Below, one piece after another: positions 5,387 to 13,467 of a stretch of 20,335 bases of DNA. A program made the translations under genes and the position numbers. The DNA comes from a virus. The notes under the pieces are model-generated. The model did no database searches and was not told the origin of the DNA. It saw nothing but the letters and a program-made list of their open reading frames with translations. Where the stretch lies: positions 1-20,335 of IMG/VR virus record IMGVR_UViG_3300030104_002882; one strand, written 5' to 3'. Numbering within the stretch: the first letter of the stretch is position 1; the number at the start of each line of letters is the position of its first letter.

Positions 5387-5838
5387 GAAGTTTTTATAGA
5401 GTAATAGACAAAATAAAACAGGCTGTTAGTTCAGAGCCTTTTAACAACCAAGTAACTTTTGGAGATATAGCAGATGTTGATTTAAGAAAACAGTCAATGT
5501 TTCCATTATCACACATTACAGTTAATAGTGCAACAATAACTACAAATTTAGTACAACACAATATGACTGTATTTTTTATGGATTTAGTAGATGTAAATAA
5601 TGCTGAAGATGAAAGTTACTTTTTAGGTAATGACAACACACAAGACATCTTAAACACTCAACTAGCTTTAGCTACTAGAGTAATACAGTTACTAAGAAAA
5701 GGAGAGCTATATAGAGATGAGTTTGAAATAGAAGGTGATGCAACTTGTGAACCATTTACAGAAAGGTTTGAAAATAGGTTAGCTGGTTGGGCAGTTACTT
5801 TTACTATTAACACTAAAACAGAAATGACTATTTGCTAA
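5383..5838 (+). CDS. Conserved tail protein, probable tail terminator or completion protein
   Basis: The 151-aa product starts MRSFYRVIDKIKQAV and contains NNQVTFGDIADVDLRKQSMF, a Pro-Leu-Ser-His-Ile strand (PLSHI), and CEPFTERFENRLAGW near the C-terminus. The alternating strands and helices and the length suit tail-terminator or neck proteins of siphoviruses. From memory very similar proteins occur next to gp10-like genes in marine flavobacterial phages. The exact place in the virion is inferred from order: it directly precedes the gp10-like gene. Confidence 0.65.
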   Translation: MRSFYRVIDKIKQAVSSEPFNNQVTFGDIADVDLRKQSMFPLSHITVNSATITTNLVQHNMTVFFMDLVDVNNAEDESYFLGNDNTQDILNTQLALATRVIQLLRKGELYRDEFEIEGDATCEPFTERFENRLAGWAVTFTINTKTEMTIC

Positions 5839-6320
5839 TGGGAAAGTTTGAACAGGCATTAGAAAAATACGCTAAGTATGTAATACAACAAGCTAGAAGT
5901 AACTTAACTAAGAGCAAACAAAACTCTAGCAAAGAATTATATAATAGTTTAAGCTATAAGGTACAGAAAAAAAGTGTGTTGTTTGATATGCTTGATTATG
6001 GAGCTTTTCAAGATGAAGGTGTTAGAGGTAAAAAATCAACATATTCTGAAAGTTCATCTTCACCATACAAGTATAAAAGCAAGATGCCACCTAGCTCAGT
6101 ATTTGATAAGTGGAGCATAAGAAAAGGAATAGCACCAAGAGATAAGCAAGGTAGATTTATAAGCAGAAAGAGTTTAAACTACTTACTTGCTAGAAGCATA
6201 TACAACAAAGGAATTAGGGCAACAATGTTTTTTACAAAACCTTTTGAAGCTGGTTTAGATAAGTATAGTGATGATATAGTATTTGGTTTTATAGACGATA
6301 ATTTAAAATTAGAAGAATGA
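5838..6320 (+). CDS. HK97 gp10-like neck/tail-completion protein
   Basis: The start is taken as ATG 5838, which overlaps the previous stop as TAATG, rather than the in-frame TTG at 5832. The product is 160 aa. Useful motifs are DYGAFQDEGVRGKKSTYS (about residues 52-69), KMPPSSVFDKWSIRKGI, RDKQGRFISRKS and FFTKPFEAGLDKY. The YGxFxDEGvrG and kGi..tmFFtkPf patterns are typical of gp10-like head-tail joining proteins, which sit at the neck between connector and tail. It ends in an ATGA overlap with the next gene. Confidence 0.72.
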   Translation: MGKFEQALEKYAKYVIQQARSNLTKSKQNSSKELYNSLSYKVQKKSVLFDMLDYGAFQDEGVRGKKSTYSESSSSPYKYKSKMPPSSVFDKWSIRKGIAPRDKQGRFISRKSLNYLLARSIYNKGIRATMFFTKPFEAGLDKYSDDIVFGFIDDNLKLEE

Positions 6321-7390
6321 GTACATTAACATTAACAAGAAGTCCAAGATATATACGAACATCAAGTTTAGCAAATGCTACATACTTTAAACTAGAGCTT
6401 TATATATTTACAGGCTTAACAAGCGACAAACCAACAGATGCTACATATATACTTGAAAAAGATGTTATCAATAGTGAAACACAAGTAACTTTTGAGATTA
6501 ACCAACTAATAAGAGATTACTATGAGCATATTGCACCAACAACAGGCAACAGCACAGGCTATGTATTATGGGCAATAGCAGATGTAACAGGATTCACAAG
6601 CAGTACTGTAGGAGCAACAGTAAGCACTACATTTTTAGCTTTTGATGGTTATAATTATTTTCAAGAAGCAGCTTCAAATGGTGGTTCAATAAATGCTACT
6701 TACACATTACCAACATTATTAACATCTAGTAAAATACAGGTTCTAGAAAGTGAAGCAGCACAAATACCTGTTAATGCTGAGATTGCTGAAACAGTAAACT
6801 TTAAATTAGCTGGTGTAACTGTAAGCACACACTCAATAACTGATAATGGCAACACCAACCAAAAGATTCAATACATAACAACTACTGCTGCAAATGTAGA
6901 TGCTGTTGATGTTGTTTATAATAGTGGTGGTAGTACTCAATCATTTACTATTGAAGAAGTATCAGAGTGTAAACATACAGTTAGTAAAATTGTTTTTATT
7001 AATAAATATGGAGCTTTGCAGAACTTATACTTTTTTAAGAAGTCAGTAGAAAACTTACAAATAAATAAAGATAGCTTTAACAGAAATATACTAGATGAAA
7101 CAATTCCTTATATTGCTGGATTTCAATTTAAAGAACATCAAGACAAAAAGTTTAATATAATTGCTAATGAAGCTATTACTTTAAATTCAGGTTTTGTTAG
7201 TGAAAGTATGAATGATAGCTTTAAAGAATTACTATTAAGTCAATATGTTTGGATGGTTAGAGATGGTGATACTTTGCCTATGAATGTAGAAGAATCAAGC
7301 TTTACTTACAAAACAGGATTGAATGATAAGTTAATTAACTACACTATTAACTTAAAATATGCTTTTGATACTATTAACAATGTACATTAA
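6317..7390 (+). CDS. Structural tail protein, probable distal tail/baseplate component
   Basis: The 357-aa protein is rich in Thr, Ser, Asn and beta strands. The N-terminal half has a receptor or fibre-like composition; a segment near the middle reads VSECKHTVSKIVFINKYGAL. The second half is rich in short polar beta-like segments. It overlaps both neighbours and lies before the largest tail-module protein and the tape measure, so a virion role is likely. A distal-tail or baseplate assignment is inference from order; no specific family is certain. Confidence 0.62.
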   Translation: MSTLTLTRSPRYIRTSSLANATYFKLELYIFTGLTSDKPTDATYILEKDVINSETQVTFEINQLIRDYYEHIAPTTGNSTGYVLWAIADVTGFTSSTVGATVSTTFLAFDGYNYFQEAASNGGSINATYTLPTLLTSSKIQVLESEAAQIPVNAEIAETVNFKLAGVTVSTHSITDNGNTNQKIQYITTTAANVDAVDVVYNSGGSTQSFTIEEVSECKHTVSKIVFINKYGALQNLYFFKKSVENLQINKDSFNRNILDETIPYIAGFQFKEHQDKKFNIIANEAITLNSGFVSESMNDSFKELLLSQYVWMVRDGDTLPMNVEESSFTYKTGLNDKLINYTINLKYAFDTINNVH

Positions 7391-9612
7391 TGCAAGAATT
7401 AATACTATATATAAAACCACAGCAAAGAGATAAAACAGCTCAGAACTATGTAAAGGTAGATTTGTTTACTGATGAGAATGTAAGCTTAACACAAGTAATA
7501 CAAGATGTTAGGGATATAGACAAAGTGTTTACTGATTACAGTAGAACATTTAATTTACCAGCTAGTGAAAAGAATAACAAACTATTCAAGCATTGGTATA
7601 ATCCTGATGTAAAAGGTTTTGATGCAAACATACAAAGTGATGCAAAGATAGAGTTAAACTACCAACCATTTAGAGAGGGTAAAATAAGACTGCAAGAGGT
7701 TAAGATGAAAGACAATAGACCTCATACTTACAAGATTACTTTCTTTGGTAAAACAGTAAGTTTAAATAATTTGTTTGGTGAAGATAAGCTTAACAACTTA
7801 GTGTGGATGGATAATTTTAAGCTACCAGCATTAACTGCAAATGTTCTTACAGGATTGCAAACAGGACATAATATTACAGTTGATAGTGTTACTTATAATA
7901 GTGCTATTATATACCCTTTGTTAACACACACACAAAGATACATTTATGATGCAACTGCTAATTTATCTAATCCCGGCAATCTATCAATTACAACTAGCCA
8001 AAATCAAAAAAGAGGTGTTTTGCCTGAAGATTTAAAACCAGCAATAAAAGCTAGTTTAGTTATAAAAGCAATAGAGGAAAAATATGATATAACATTTAAA
8101 ACAGGTGAATTTTTTGATAGTACAGAGTTTAGTAATTTATACTTATGGTTGCATAGAGATAAAGGTAAAATAGATACTGAAAACAGCATTAGTATAGAAG
8201 GGCAATCTTTTACTTGTGTAACTTCAGGTAATAGTTTAAGATATGACCCTGTACAAACACTTTGTAATGTTTATACAAACCCTAAAACAGAGTTTTCAAA
8301 TGGTGTTTATACTGTTACAAAAGAAGAATATATTTTTCCACCAACAGGACAACCCCAACCATTTAACTATTTTAGTTATACAGTAGAGGTAACACCTGAT
8401 ACAGGTTATGCTTCAACACCTTATACTATATTAATTTTTGATATATTAACTGGTGAAGAATTAGCTAAACAAACAACAACAGGAACTACAACTTTAGGTA
8501 CTGGTACTTTTGATGCTGCTTCTAACCCAATGGCAACAGGTGGAACAAAAAAAGTAACTTGTAAAATAATATCTTCTAATGCCTTTCAATTTGGAATTAA
8601 TGTAACAGTAGGTCAAGGCTTTTTAAACTATGCATTAACTGAGGAATTTTGCACATTTAATTCTACTGCTACAAATATTGCTACAACTGTTGATAATGTT
8701 GCACCTACAGCACAGGTACCTGATATTAAAGTATTAGACTTTTTAAAAGGTTTATTTAAGATGTTTAATTTAACAGCTTTCTTAGATAGTAGTGATAGAG
8801 TAGTAGTTAAAACATTAAATGATTTTTATGATGATAGCACAACTACACACGATATAACAAAATATATAGTAAAAGATGAACATACAGTTAGTGAAGCATT
8901 ACCTTTTAGTAATATTAAGTTTGAATATCCTGAACCAAAAACAAAACTAGCACAAGCTTTTTACAATATTAATAATGTAGAGTATGGAAGTTTAAATTTT
9001 ATAGCTGATGCAAGTCAAGGTAGCAAGTATGAAGTGTTGCCACCTTTTGAGCATATGTTATTTGAAAGGTTATCAGATTTAACAAGTGCTGCTAATACAG
9101 ATGTTCAATATGGTTTAGCTGTAGATGATGATGATAACCCAGCAATTACTGCTCCTTTGTTGTTTTATGGTATTTACAATACAAGTATTAGCACACCAAT
9201 AAATTATGTAGATACTACACGACCTGAAGATGGTGGTCTTGCTTCAACAGGAAGTAGAACAACAGTTAACAACTATTGGATGCCACACAATGCAAATGAA
9301 TTAGGAAGCACTTCAACAGCACCAGCATTTAATCTTAACTTTGGTAGTGAAATAAACAGCTACACATTAACAGATTATGGTGGAAGTAATAACAGTTTGT
9401 TTCAAAAGTTTTATCAAACCTATATACAAAGGGTGTTTAATACTAAAACAAGAATCTTTAAATATAAAGCAGTTTTGCCTTTGAAGTTTTTATTAACTTA
9501 TAGTTTAGCAGATAAAGTATTTATTTCAGGTAGAGCATTTACTATTAATAAGATTACAACAGATTTACAAACAGGTAGAAGTACATTAGAATTATTAAAT
9601 GAACCAAGCTAA
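7390..9612 (+). CDS. Large tail-tip/baseplate protein (putative)
   Basis: This is the largest protein in the window at 740 aa. The N-terminus contains VRDIDKVFTDYSRTFNLPAS, then KIRLQEVKMKDNRPHTYKIT and FFGKTVSLNNLFGEDKL, a pattern I recall from tail proteins of flavobacterial phages. The middle is Thr-rich beta sequence. The C-terminus (LADKVFISGRAFTINKITTD) ends in repeated short strands like hub proteins. It could be the tail-tip or baseplate hub that contacts the cell, but no catalytic motif for wall degradation is visible. The start overlaps the previous stop (TAATG). Confidence 0.62.
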   Translation: MQELILYIKPQQRDKTAQNYVKVDLFTDENVSLTQVIQDVRDIDKVFTDYSRTFNLPASEKNNKLFKHWYNPDVKGFDANIQSDAKIELNYQPFREGKIRLQEVKMKDNRPHTYKITFFGKTVSLNNLFGEDKLNNLVWMDNFKLPALTANVLTGLQTGHNITVDSVTYNSAIIYPLLTHTQRYIYDATANLSNPGNLSITTSQNQKRGVLPEDLKPAIKASLVIKAIEEKYDITFKTGEFFDSTEFSNLYLWLHRDKGKIDTENSISIEGQSFTCVTSGNSLRYDPVQTLCNVYTNPKTEFSNGVYTVTKEEYIFPPTGQPQPFNYFSYTVEVTPDTGYASTPYTILIFDILTGEELAKQTTTGTTTLGTGTFDAASNPMATGGTKKVTCKIISSNAFQFGINVTVGQGFLNYALTEEFCTFNSTATNIATTVDNVAPTAQVPDIKVLDFLKGLFKMFNLTAFLDSSDRVVVKTLNDFYDDSTTTHDITKYIVKDEHTVSEALPFSNIKFEYPEPKTKLAQAFYNINNVEYGSLNFIADASQGSKYEVLPPFEHMLFERLSDLTSAANTDVQYGLAVDDDDNPAITAPLLFYGIYNTSISTPINYVDTTRPEDGGLASTGSRTTVNNYWMPHNANELGSTSTAPAFNLNFGSEINSYTLTDYGGSNNSLFQKFYQTYIQRVFNTKTRIFKYKAVLPLKFLLTYSLADKVFISGRAFTINKITTDLQTGRSTLELLNEPS

Positions 9613-9765
9613 ATGAAAACAATAATTGATGCATTAGAATTTATTAAAGAAATTAAAGCTTATGATAAAAACATTATTATAGCTTTGGGTGTTAACAAGG
9701 TAGCATTAACAATTAAAGAAGGATTTTATATAAAAAAATTAGAAGATGAAGCAAGTAAATTATAA
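9613..9765 (+). CDS. Microprotein before the tape measure gene, 50 aa
   Basis: The open frame starts directly after the stop of the preceding gene and runs 20 bases into the tape measure gene. The product (MKTIIDALEFIKEIKAYDKN..., ending KLEDEASKL) is helical and amphipathic with no signal or membrane segment. Coupled overlaps on both sides support translation. Function is unknown. Confidence 0.68.
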   Translation: MKTIIDALEFIKEIKAYDKNIIIALGVNKVALTIKEGFYIKKLEDEASKL

Positions 9766-11623
9766 AATAAATGTAGATACTAAAAATGCTCAAAAAAGTG
9801 TTAAAAACTTAAATAAAGAGGTTGATAAAACCAATAAAGAAGTAAAAGAAACACAAGGCAATCTTGGTGGAGTATCAGCAGCAGCAGATAAAGCTACTGG
9901 TGGTATGTTGTCAAGTTTTAGAGCTGTTACTACTTCACTCTCAGGTGTTACTAAAGGATTTAAAACAATGCGTCTAGCAATTATATCTACTGGTATTGGT
10001 GCTTTAGTTGTTTTAATAGGTTCTTTAATTGCAGCGTTTAGCTCTTCTGAAGCTGGTCAGAATAAATTTATTAGACTAGCTAAACAAATGGGTGTTGTTA
10101 TAGACAACTTAATTGATTTATTAGCAGATTTAGGGGAAGGTCTTATTGAAGCATTTGAAGAGCCGTTACCAGCAATGAAAAGCTTCGGTGATGCTATTAT
10201 GGAAAACCTAACAAATAGATTAGAAGCCACAATTGATACTGTTAAATTTTTAGGTGATGCTTTTAAAAAGGTTTTTAAAGGAGATTTTAGTGGTGCGTTA
10301 GATGATGCTAAAAAAGCTGGTAGTGCTTACATAGATACATATACAGGTGTTAGAAATACAATTGATAAAGTAACTGAAGCAGCAAAAGAATACGTTGAAG
10401 AGCAACAGCGAGAAATGAAAATTGCTGGAGAAATAGCTGATGCTAGAGCTAAAGCAGATAAAATAGAACGTCAACTTGTTATTGATAGAGCTAAAGCTAA
10501 TAGGGATATTGCAGAATTAAGAGATATTGCAGCACAAAAAGATAAGTTTTCGCTTGAAGAAAGGAAACAAGCCCTTCTAGATGCTAATGAAATAAATGAA
10601 AGAATTACAAATGCTGAAATACAAGCTGCTAGAATTAGAAGAGATGCAATAATAAAAGAAAATAAACTATCTAAATCAAATAAAGAAGCATTAGATAAAG
10701 CTGCTGAAGCAAGAGCTAAAGTAATACAACTAGAAACAGCTAAATTAAATTTACAAAAAAGATTAAATACTGAACTTGCAACTATAAACACACAAGCAGC
10801 AAATGAAGAAACTGCTGCTGCTAAAAAAAGAGAAGAAGATTTAATTAAACAACAAAAGCTAGAAGAAGATGCTTTAAAAAAGCAAATTAAAAGGGAAGAT
10901 GAACAGTATAAACTTTTGCAACAAATACAAGGCACAGCAGAAGAGCAAGAAATAAGTAAACTTGTAGAGCAGTATGATAAAAAGTTTGAATTAGCTCAAG
11001 GAAATGCAGAACTTGAAAAAGCTTTAACAGAACAACAAAATGAAGATTTAGCTGCTATTAATAAAAAGTACAGAGAGCAAGAACTTAAAAGAGATAAACA
11101 AAATCAAGACTTTAAATTTAAAATGATTTCACAGTCTTTAGGTGCTATTGGTTCACTTGCCGATACATTTGCTAAAGATACAGAAGAAGGGCAAAAAAGA
11201 GCATTTAAAATTAATAAAGCTGTTGGTATAGCACAAGCTTTAATACAAACATTTCAAGCAGCACAAGGTGCTTATTTAAGTCAGTTATCAATACCAACTC
11301 CTGATGCACCTATTAGAGCTGGTATTGCTGCTGGTGTTGCTACTGCTGTAGGTATTGCAAATGTAGCATCTATTGCAGCACAAAAGTTTGAAGGTGGTGG
11401 TACTTCTACTGGTGGCACAATTCCTTCGCCTTCTATTTCATCAAATACAGGTATAGGACAACAAGCACCAGCATTTAATGTAGTTGGGCAAAGTGGTTTT
11501 AACCAAGTAGCACAAGCATTAGGGCAACAAAACAGCACACCAATAAAAGCATTTGTAGTTAGTGGTGATGTTACAACAGCACAAGCATTAGAAAACAATA
11601 TAATAGATACAGCAACTTTTTAA
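9746..11623 (+). CDS. Tail tape measure protein
   Basis: The 625-aa product has the classic composition: a lysine- and glutamate-rich N-terminus with predicted coiled coil, a hydrophobic glycine-containing segment at residues about 77-98 (LAIISTGIGALVVLIGSLIA), a long charged coiled coil from roughly 205 to 475, then an Ala/Gly-rich hydrophobic segment near 520-550. The C-terminus is Gly/Ser/Gln-rich with the segment KFEGGGTSTGG. Tape measure proteins set tail length and carry membrane-active helices for DNA entry. At the usual 1.5 angstrom per residue this would imply a tail on the order of 90 nm, which fits a siphovirus. No lysozyme or peptidase domain is visible. Confidence 0.88.
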   Translation: MKQVNYKINVDTKNAQKSVKNLNKEVDKTNKEVKETQGNLGGVSAAADKATGGMLSSFRAVTTSLSGVTKGFKTMRLAIISTGIGALVVLIGSLIAAFSSSEAGQNKFIRLAKQMGVVIDNLIDLLADLGEGLIEAFEEPLPAMKSFGDAIMENLTNRLEATIDTVKFLGDAFKKVFKGDFSGALDDAKKAGSAYIDTYTGVRNTIDKVTEAAKEYVEEQQREMKIAGEIADARAKADKIERQLVIDRAKANRDIAELRDIAAQKDKFSLEERKQALLDANEINERITNAEIQAARIRRDAIIKENKLSKSNKEALDKAAEARAKVIQLETAKLNLQKRLNTELATINTQAANEETAAAKKREEDLIKQQKLEEDALKKQIKREDEQYKLLQQIQGTAEEQEISKLVEQYDKKFELAQGNAELEKALTEQQNEDLAAINKKYREQELKRDKQNQDFKFKMISQSLGAIGSLADTFAKDTEEGQKRAFKINKAVGIAQALIQTFQAAQGAYLSQLSIPTPDAPIRAGIAAGVATAVGIANVASIAAQKFEGGGTSTGGTIPSPSISSNTGIGQQAPAFNVVGQSGFNQVAQALGQQNSTPIKAFVVSGDVTTAQALENNIIDTATF

Positions 11624-11633
11624 ATAAAAGAAA

Positions 11634-12737
11634 ATGAAAAATAAAATGGAAATAATAGAACTTCTACTAGACGAAGAAAATGATGTTACTGGAATAGAAG
11701 CCGTTAGTATCGTTGAAGCACCAGCAATTGAGAGTGATTTTATAACTCTTAAAAGTCAAGAAATACAACTTGCTAAAGTAGATGATGAAAAGAAAATATT
11801 AATGGGAGCAGCTTTAATACCTAACAAACCTATATACAGAAAGCAAGGTGAAAAAGAGTATTATGTTTATTTCAGCAATGAAACAGTTAGAAAAGCTAGT
11901 GAACTATTTTTTAAGAATGGCAATCAAAACAATGCAACACTAGAACATAAACTAGCAATTAATGATTTAACAGTAGTTGAAAGTTGGATAGTAGAAAACA
12001 AAGAAAAAGATAAAACTGCTTTATATGGTTTAGATGTGCCTGAAGGTACTTGGATGATTTCAATGAAAGTTAACAATGATGAGATTTGGAATGATTTTGT
12101 AAAAACAGGCAAAGTTAAAGGTTTTAGTATTGAAGGATATTTTGCAGACAAAGCAAAACTAGATGCTAGTGCTGTTAAAGTAGATGATGATGAAGAAAAA
12201 GCAATACAGAAAATAGAAGAAATTAAAAACCTATTTACTCAAAAAAAAAAAGTTAAACTAGAAAGCTATTCTGATTATCCTAAAGCAGTAAGCAACAATG
12301 CTAAAAGAGGTAGAGAATTAAATGAGAAAGTAGGTAACAAATGTGCTACTGATGTAGGGAAAGTAAGAAGTGCTGATTTAGCTGCTGGTAGAGCAGTAAG
12401 TGTAGATACTATAAAAAGAATGTATAGTTATTTATCAAGAGCTGGAGAATACTATGATGAAGGTAATACAGAAGCTTGTGGTACAATTAGCTATTTATTG
12501 TGGGGTGGTAAAGCAGCTTTAAGGTGGAGTAAAAGCAAACTAAAAGAACTAGGAGAAATAGAACTTGCTTCAATGGTTATTGATGATGAGTTTGCAATCA
12601 TTGATGATAGGTTAGCTTATAGCACACAAGAGAAAGCTGAGGAAACAGCTAGAAACATAGGTTGCAAAGGATTCCACACACACGAATTTGAAGAAAAAAC
12701 TTGGTATATGCCTTGTGAAAAACATATAAAAGAATAA
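11634..12737 (+). CDS. XkdF-like capsid maturation protease with two extra C-terminal domains
   Basis: This 367-aa protein appears to have three parts. Residues about 50-170 match the XkdF/prohead protease pattern: LMGAALIPNKPIYRK, ATLEHK with candidate catalytic H105, VVESWIVE, and VKGFSIEGYF with candidate nucleophile S165. Residues about 208-306 form a second domain (YPKAVSNNAKRGRELNEKVG and GTISYLLWGGKAALRWSKSK). Residues about 323-363 form a third small domain (DDRLAYSTQEKAEE and HTHEFEEKTWYMPCEKH). Its role would be cleavage of scaffold and capsid during head maturation. The domains are separated by an acidic linker at about 180-200. The extra domains recur in phages from memory; their function is not known to me. 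Confidence 0.8.
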   Translation: MKNKMEIIELLLDEENDVTGIEAVSIVEAPAIESDFITLKSQEIQLAKVDDEKKILMGAALIPNKPIYRKQGEKEYYVYFSNETVRKASELFFKNGNQNNATLEHKLAINDLTVVESWIVENKEKDKTALYGLDVPEGTWMISMKVNNDEIWNDFVKTGKVKGFSIEGYFADKAKLDASAVKVDDDEEKAIQKIEEIKNLFTQKKKVKLESYSDYPKAVSNNAKRGRELNEKVGNKCATDVGKVRSADLAAGRAVSVDTIKRMYSYLSRAGEYYDEGNTEACGTISYLLWGGKAALRWSKSKLKELGEIELASMVIDDEFAIIDDRLAYSTQEKAEETARNIGCKGFHTHEFEEKTWYMPCEKHIKE

Positions 12738-12739
12738 TT

Positions 12740-12895
12740 ATGAAAAGTAAAAGAAATACAAAAACACACATACCAAGTAGAACATCACCTAAAGGTGGTA
12801 GAAGAGGTTGCTTGTGTAAAGATGGTAAAAGCTACAGTCAAAAGTGTTGTGATGGTAGCATTGGAGCACAAGGAATAGGTAAAACTAGAGCATAA
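12740..12895 (+). CDS. Conserved basic, cysteine-rich phage microprotein, 51 aa
   Basis: The product contains IPSRTSPKGGRRGCLCKDG, then KCCDGSIGAQGIGKTRA. The motif GGRRGCLCxDGxxYSxKCCxGS is one I recognise from many marine flavobacterial phages as a short conserved protein; its function is unknown. Four cysteines (CLC and CC) and abundant Arg/Lys suggest a zinc-stabilised or disulphide-linked basic peptide, perhaps DNA- or capsid-binding. It starts two bases after the protease gene and its stop lies at the foot of the hairpin at 12900. Confidence 0.78.
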   Translation: MKSKRNTKTHIPSRTSPKGGRRGCLCKDGKSYSQKCCDGSIGAQGIGKTRA

Positions 12896-12919
12896 AAAAA
12901 GCCACTGTAAAAAGTGGCT
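12894..12919 (-). terminator. Bidirectional hairpin terminator between converging operons
   Basis: AGCCAC (12900-12905) pairs with GTGGCT (12914-12919) across TGTAAAAA. Seven A on the left side become a T run for leftward transcription, closing the cassette at 12926-13300. Rightward, the stem is followed by CTTTAG, a weaker tail also seen after the hairpin at 15073. It separates converging transcripts. Confidence 0.8.
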
Positions 12920-12925
12920 CTTTAG

Positions 12926-13111
12926 TTAGTCTAAAAGATTATCTAAACTAGAATCATATTTGTTTCCATTGCCTAATAATTGGTCAAAACCATATTTTCC
13001 GTAAGCAGAAAAATGACTACTATTATTTGTATCATTAGCAACTTCATCAGCTAACTGCAAAGCTTCAATAATTAATTGTTTAGCTTCTTCTATTTTTTCT
13101 AAGTTACTCAT
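12926..13111 (-). CDS. Hypothetical small cassette protein, leftward, 61 aa
   Basis: The product begins with an acidic amphipathic helix (MSNLEKIEEAKQLIIEALQL) and ends with SAYGKYGFDQLLGNGN and an acidic tail. The KYGFDQLLGNGNxYD pattern recalls a small conserved family in flavobacterial phages, without known function. It is the second gene of a leftward pair, nine bases after the first, and its stop is six bases from the terminator stem. It lies opposite in orientation to every structural gene. Confidence 0.78.
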   Translation of the reverse strand: MSNLEKIEEAKQLIIEALQLADEVANDTNNSSHFSAYGKYGFDQLLGNGNKYDSSLDNLLD

Positions 13112-13120
13112 AGTTATATT

Positions 13121-13300
13121 TTATTTAATTAATTTTAAATTTAATTCTCTTGCTACATAATTAATATGTTTTTGCGTTGTCATTGACCACCAGCCTAATT
13201 GATGTAGTTCGTTTCCTTTAATTGTAGCAACGTGTGTTACATAGCTTATTACTTTATTGCCTTCAATTTTTAAATTTTGTTTGTATTTTGATAAATTCAT
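13121..13300 (-). CDS. Small leftward protein, DUF8033-like, 59 aa
   Basis: The frame could be opened as far as an ATG at 13354, but that lies in the promoter and its translation is a low-complexity Tyr/Ile/Lys stretch; the ATG at 13300 is the credible start. The product reads MNLSKYKQNLKIEGNKVISY, then THVATIKGNELHQLGWWSMT, TTQKHINYVARELN. The pattern VISYxTHVA...LGxxSxTTxKHINYVA resembles, from memory, a small phage family annotated DUF8033, whose function is unknown. It is the first gene of a leftward two-gene cassette. Confidence 0.8.
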   Translation of the reverse strand: MNLSKYKQNLKIEGNKVISYVTHVATIKGNELHQLGWWSMTTQKHINYVARELNLKLIK

Positions 13301-13324
13301 AGCGTTTTTGTTTGTTTGTTTATA

Positions 13325-13355
13325 CAAATATATATAAATATATTTATACTGCAAA
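13325..13355 (-). promoter_or_regulatory. Leftward promoter P3 with the same 16-bp palindrome
   Basis: On the minus strand TTTG (13355-13352), exactly 19 bp, then TATATTTG (13332-13325) form a perfect Bacteroidetes promoter. The palindrome TATAAATATATTTATA occupies 13333-13348 and directly abuts the -7 element, as in P1. The leader to ATG 13300 is about 20-25 bases. This is the best promoter match in the window. Confidence 0.82.
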
Positions 13356-13406
13356 TGTTTTTATACTTTTTTTTTAATTTTTTTTTGTTTTTACCTATAA
13401 ATAAGC

Positions 13407-13442
13407 ATTTAGCTATAACACTTTGCACTTTTTTTTACATTA
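13407..13442 (+). promoter_or_regulatory. Leader of the head module with the bipartite motif
   Basis: ATTT (13407-13410), TATAACACTT (13414-13423) and TTACATTA (13435-13442) occur with the same offsets as at 4347-4382. The gap between the last two blocks is 11 bases in both; its sequence differs (TGCACTTTTTT here, AACTAAAAAAA there). It lies 25 bases before the scaffold-like gene and diverges from P3. No good host-type -7 element is present here, which favours a phage-specific signal. Confidence 0.55.
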
Positions 13443-13467
13443 GTAGTATAAGATTATATTTAATAAT

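Noticed and set aside
10471-10935. Long minus-strand open frame (154 codons) inside the tape measure gene
   Set aside because: Its translation is Ser/Ala/Cys/Phe-rich low complexity, as expected from the antisense of a Lys/Glu/Ala coiled coil, and the plus-strand gene is well supported.
13301-13354. Extended N-terminus for the leftward DUF8033-like gene from ATG 13354
   Set aside because: The extension translates the promoter and palindrome into Tyr/Ile/Lys repeats; the ATG at 13300 lies just downstream of a perfect promoter.
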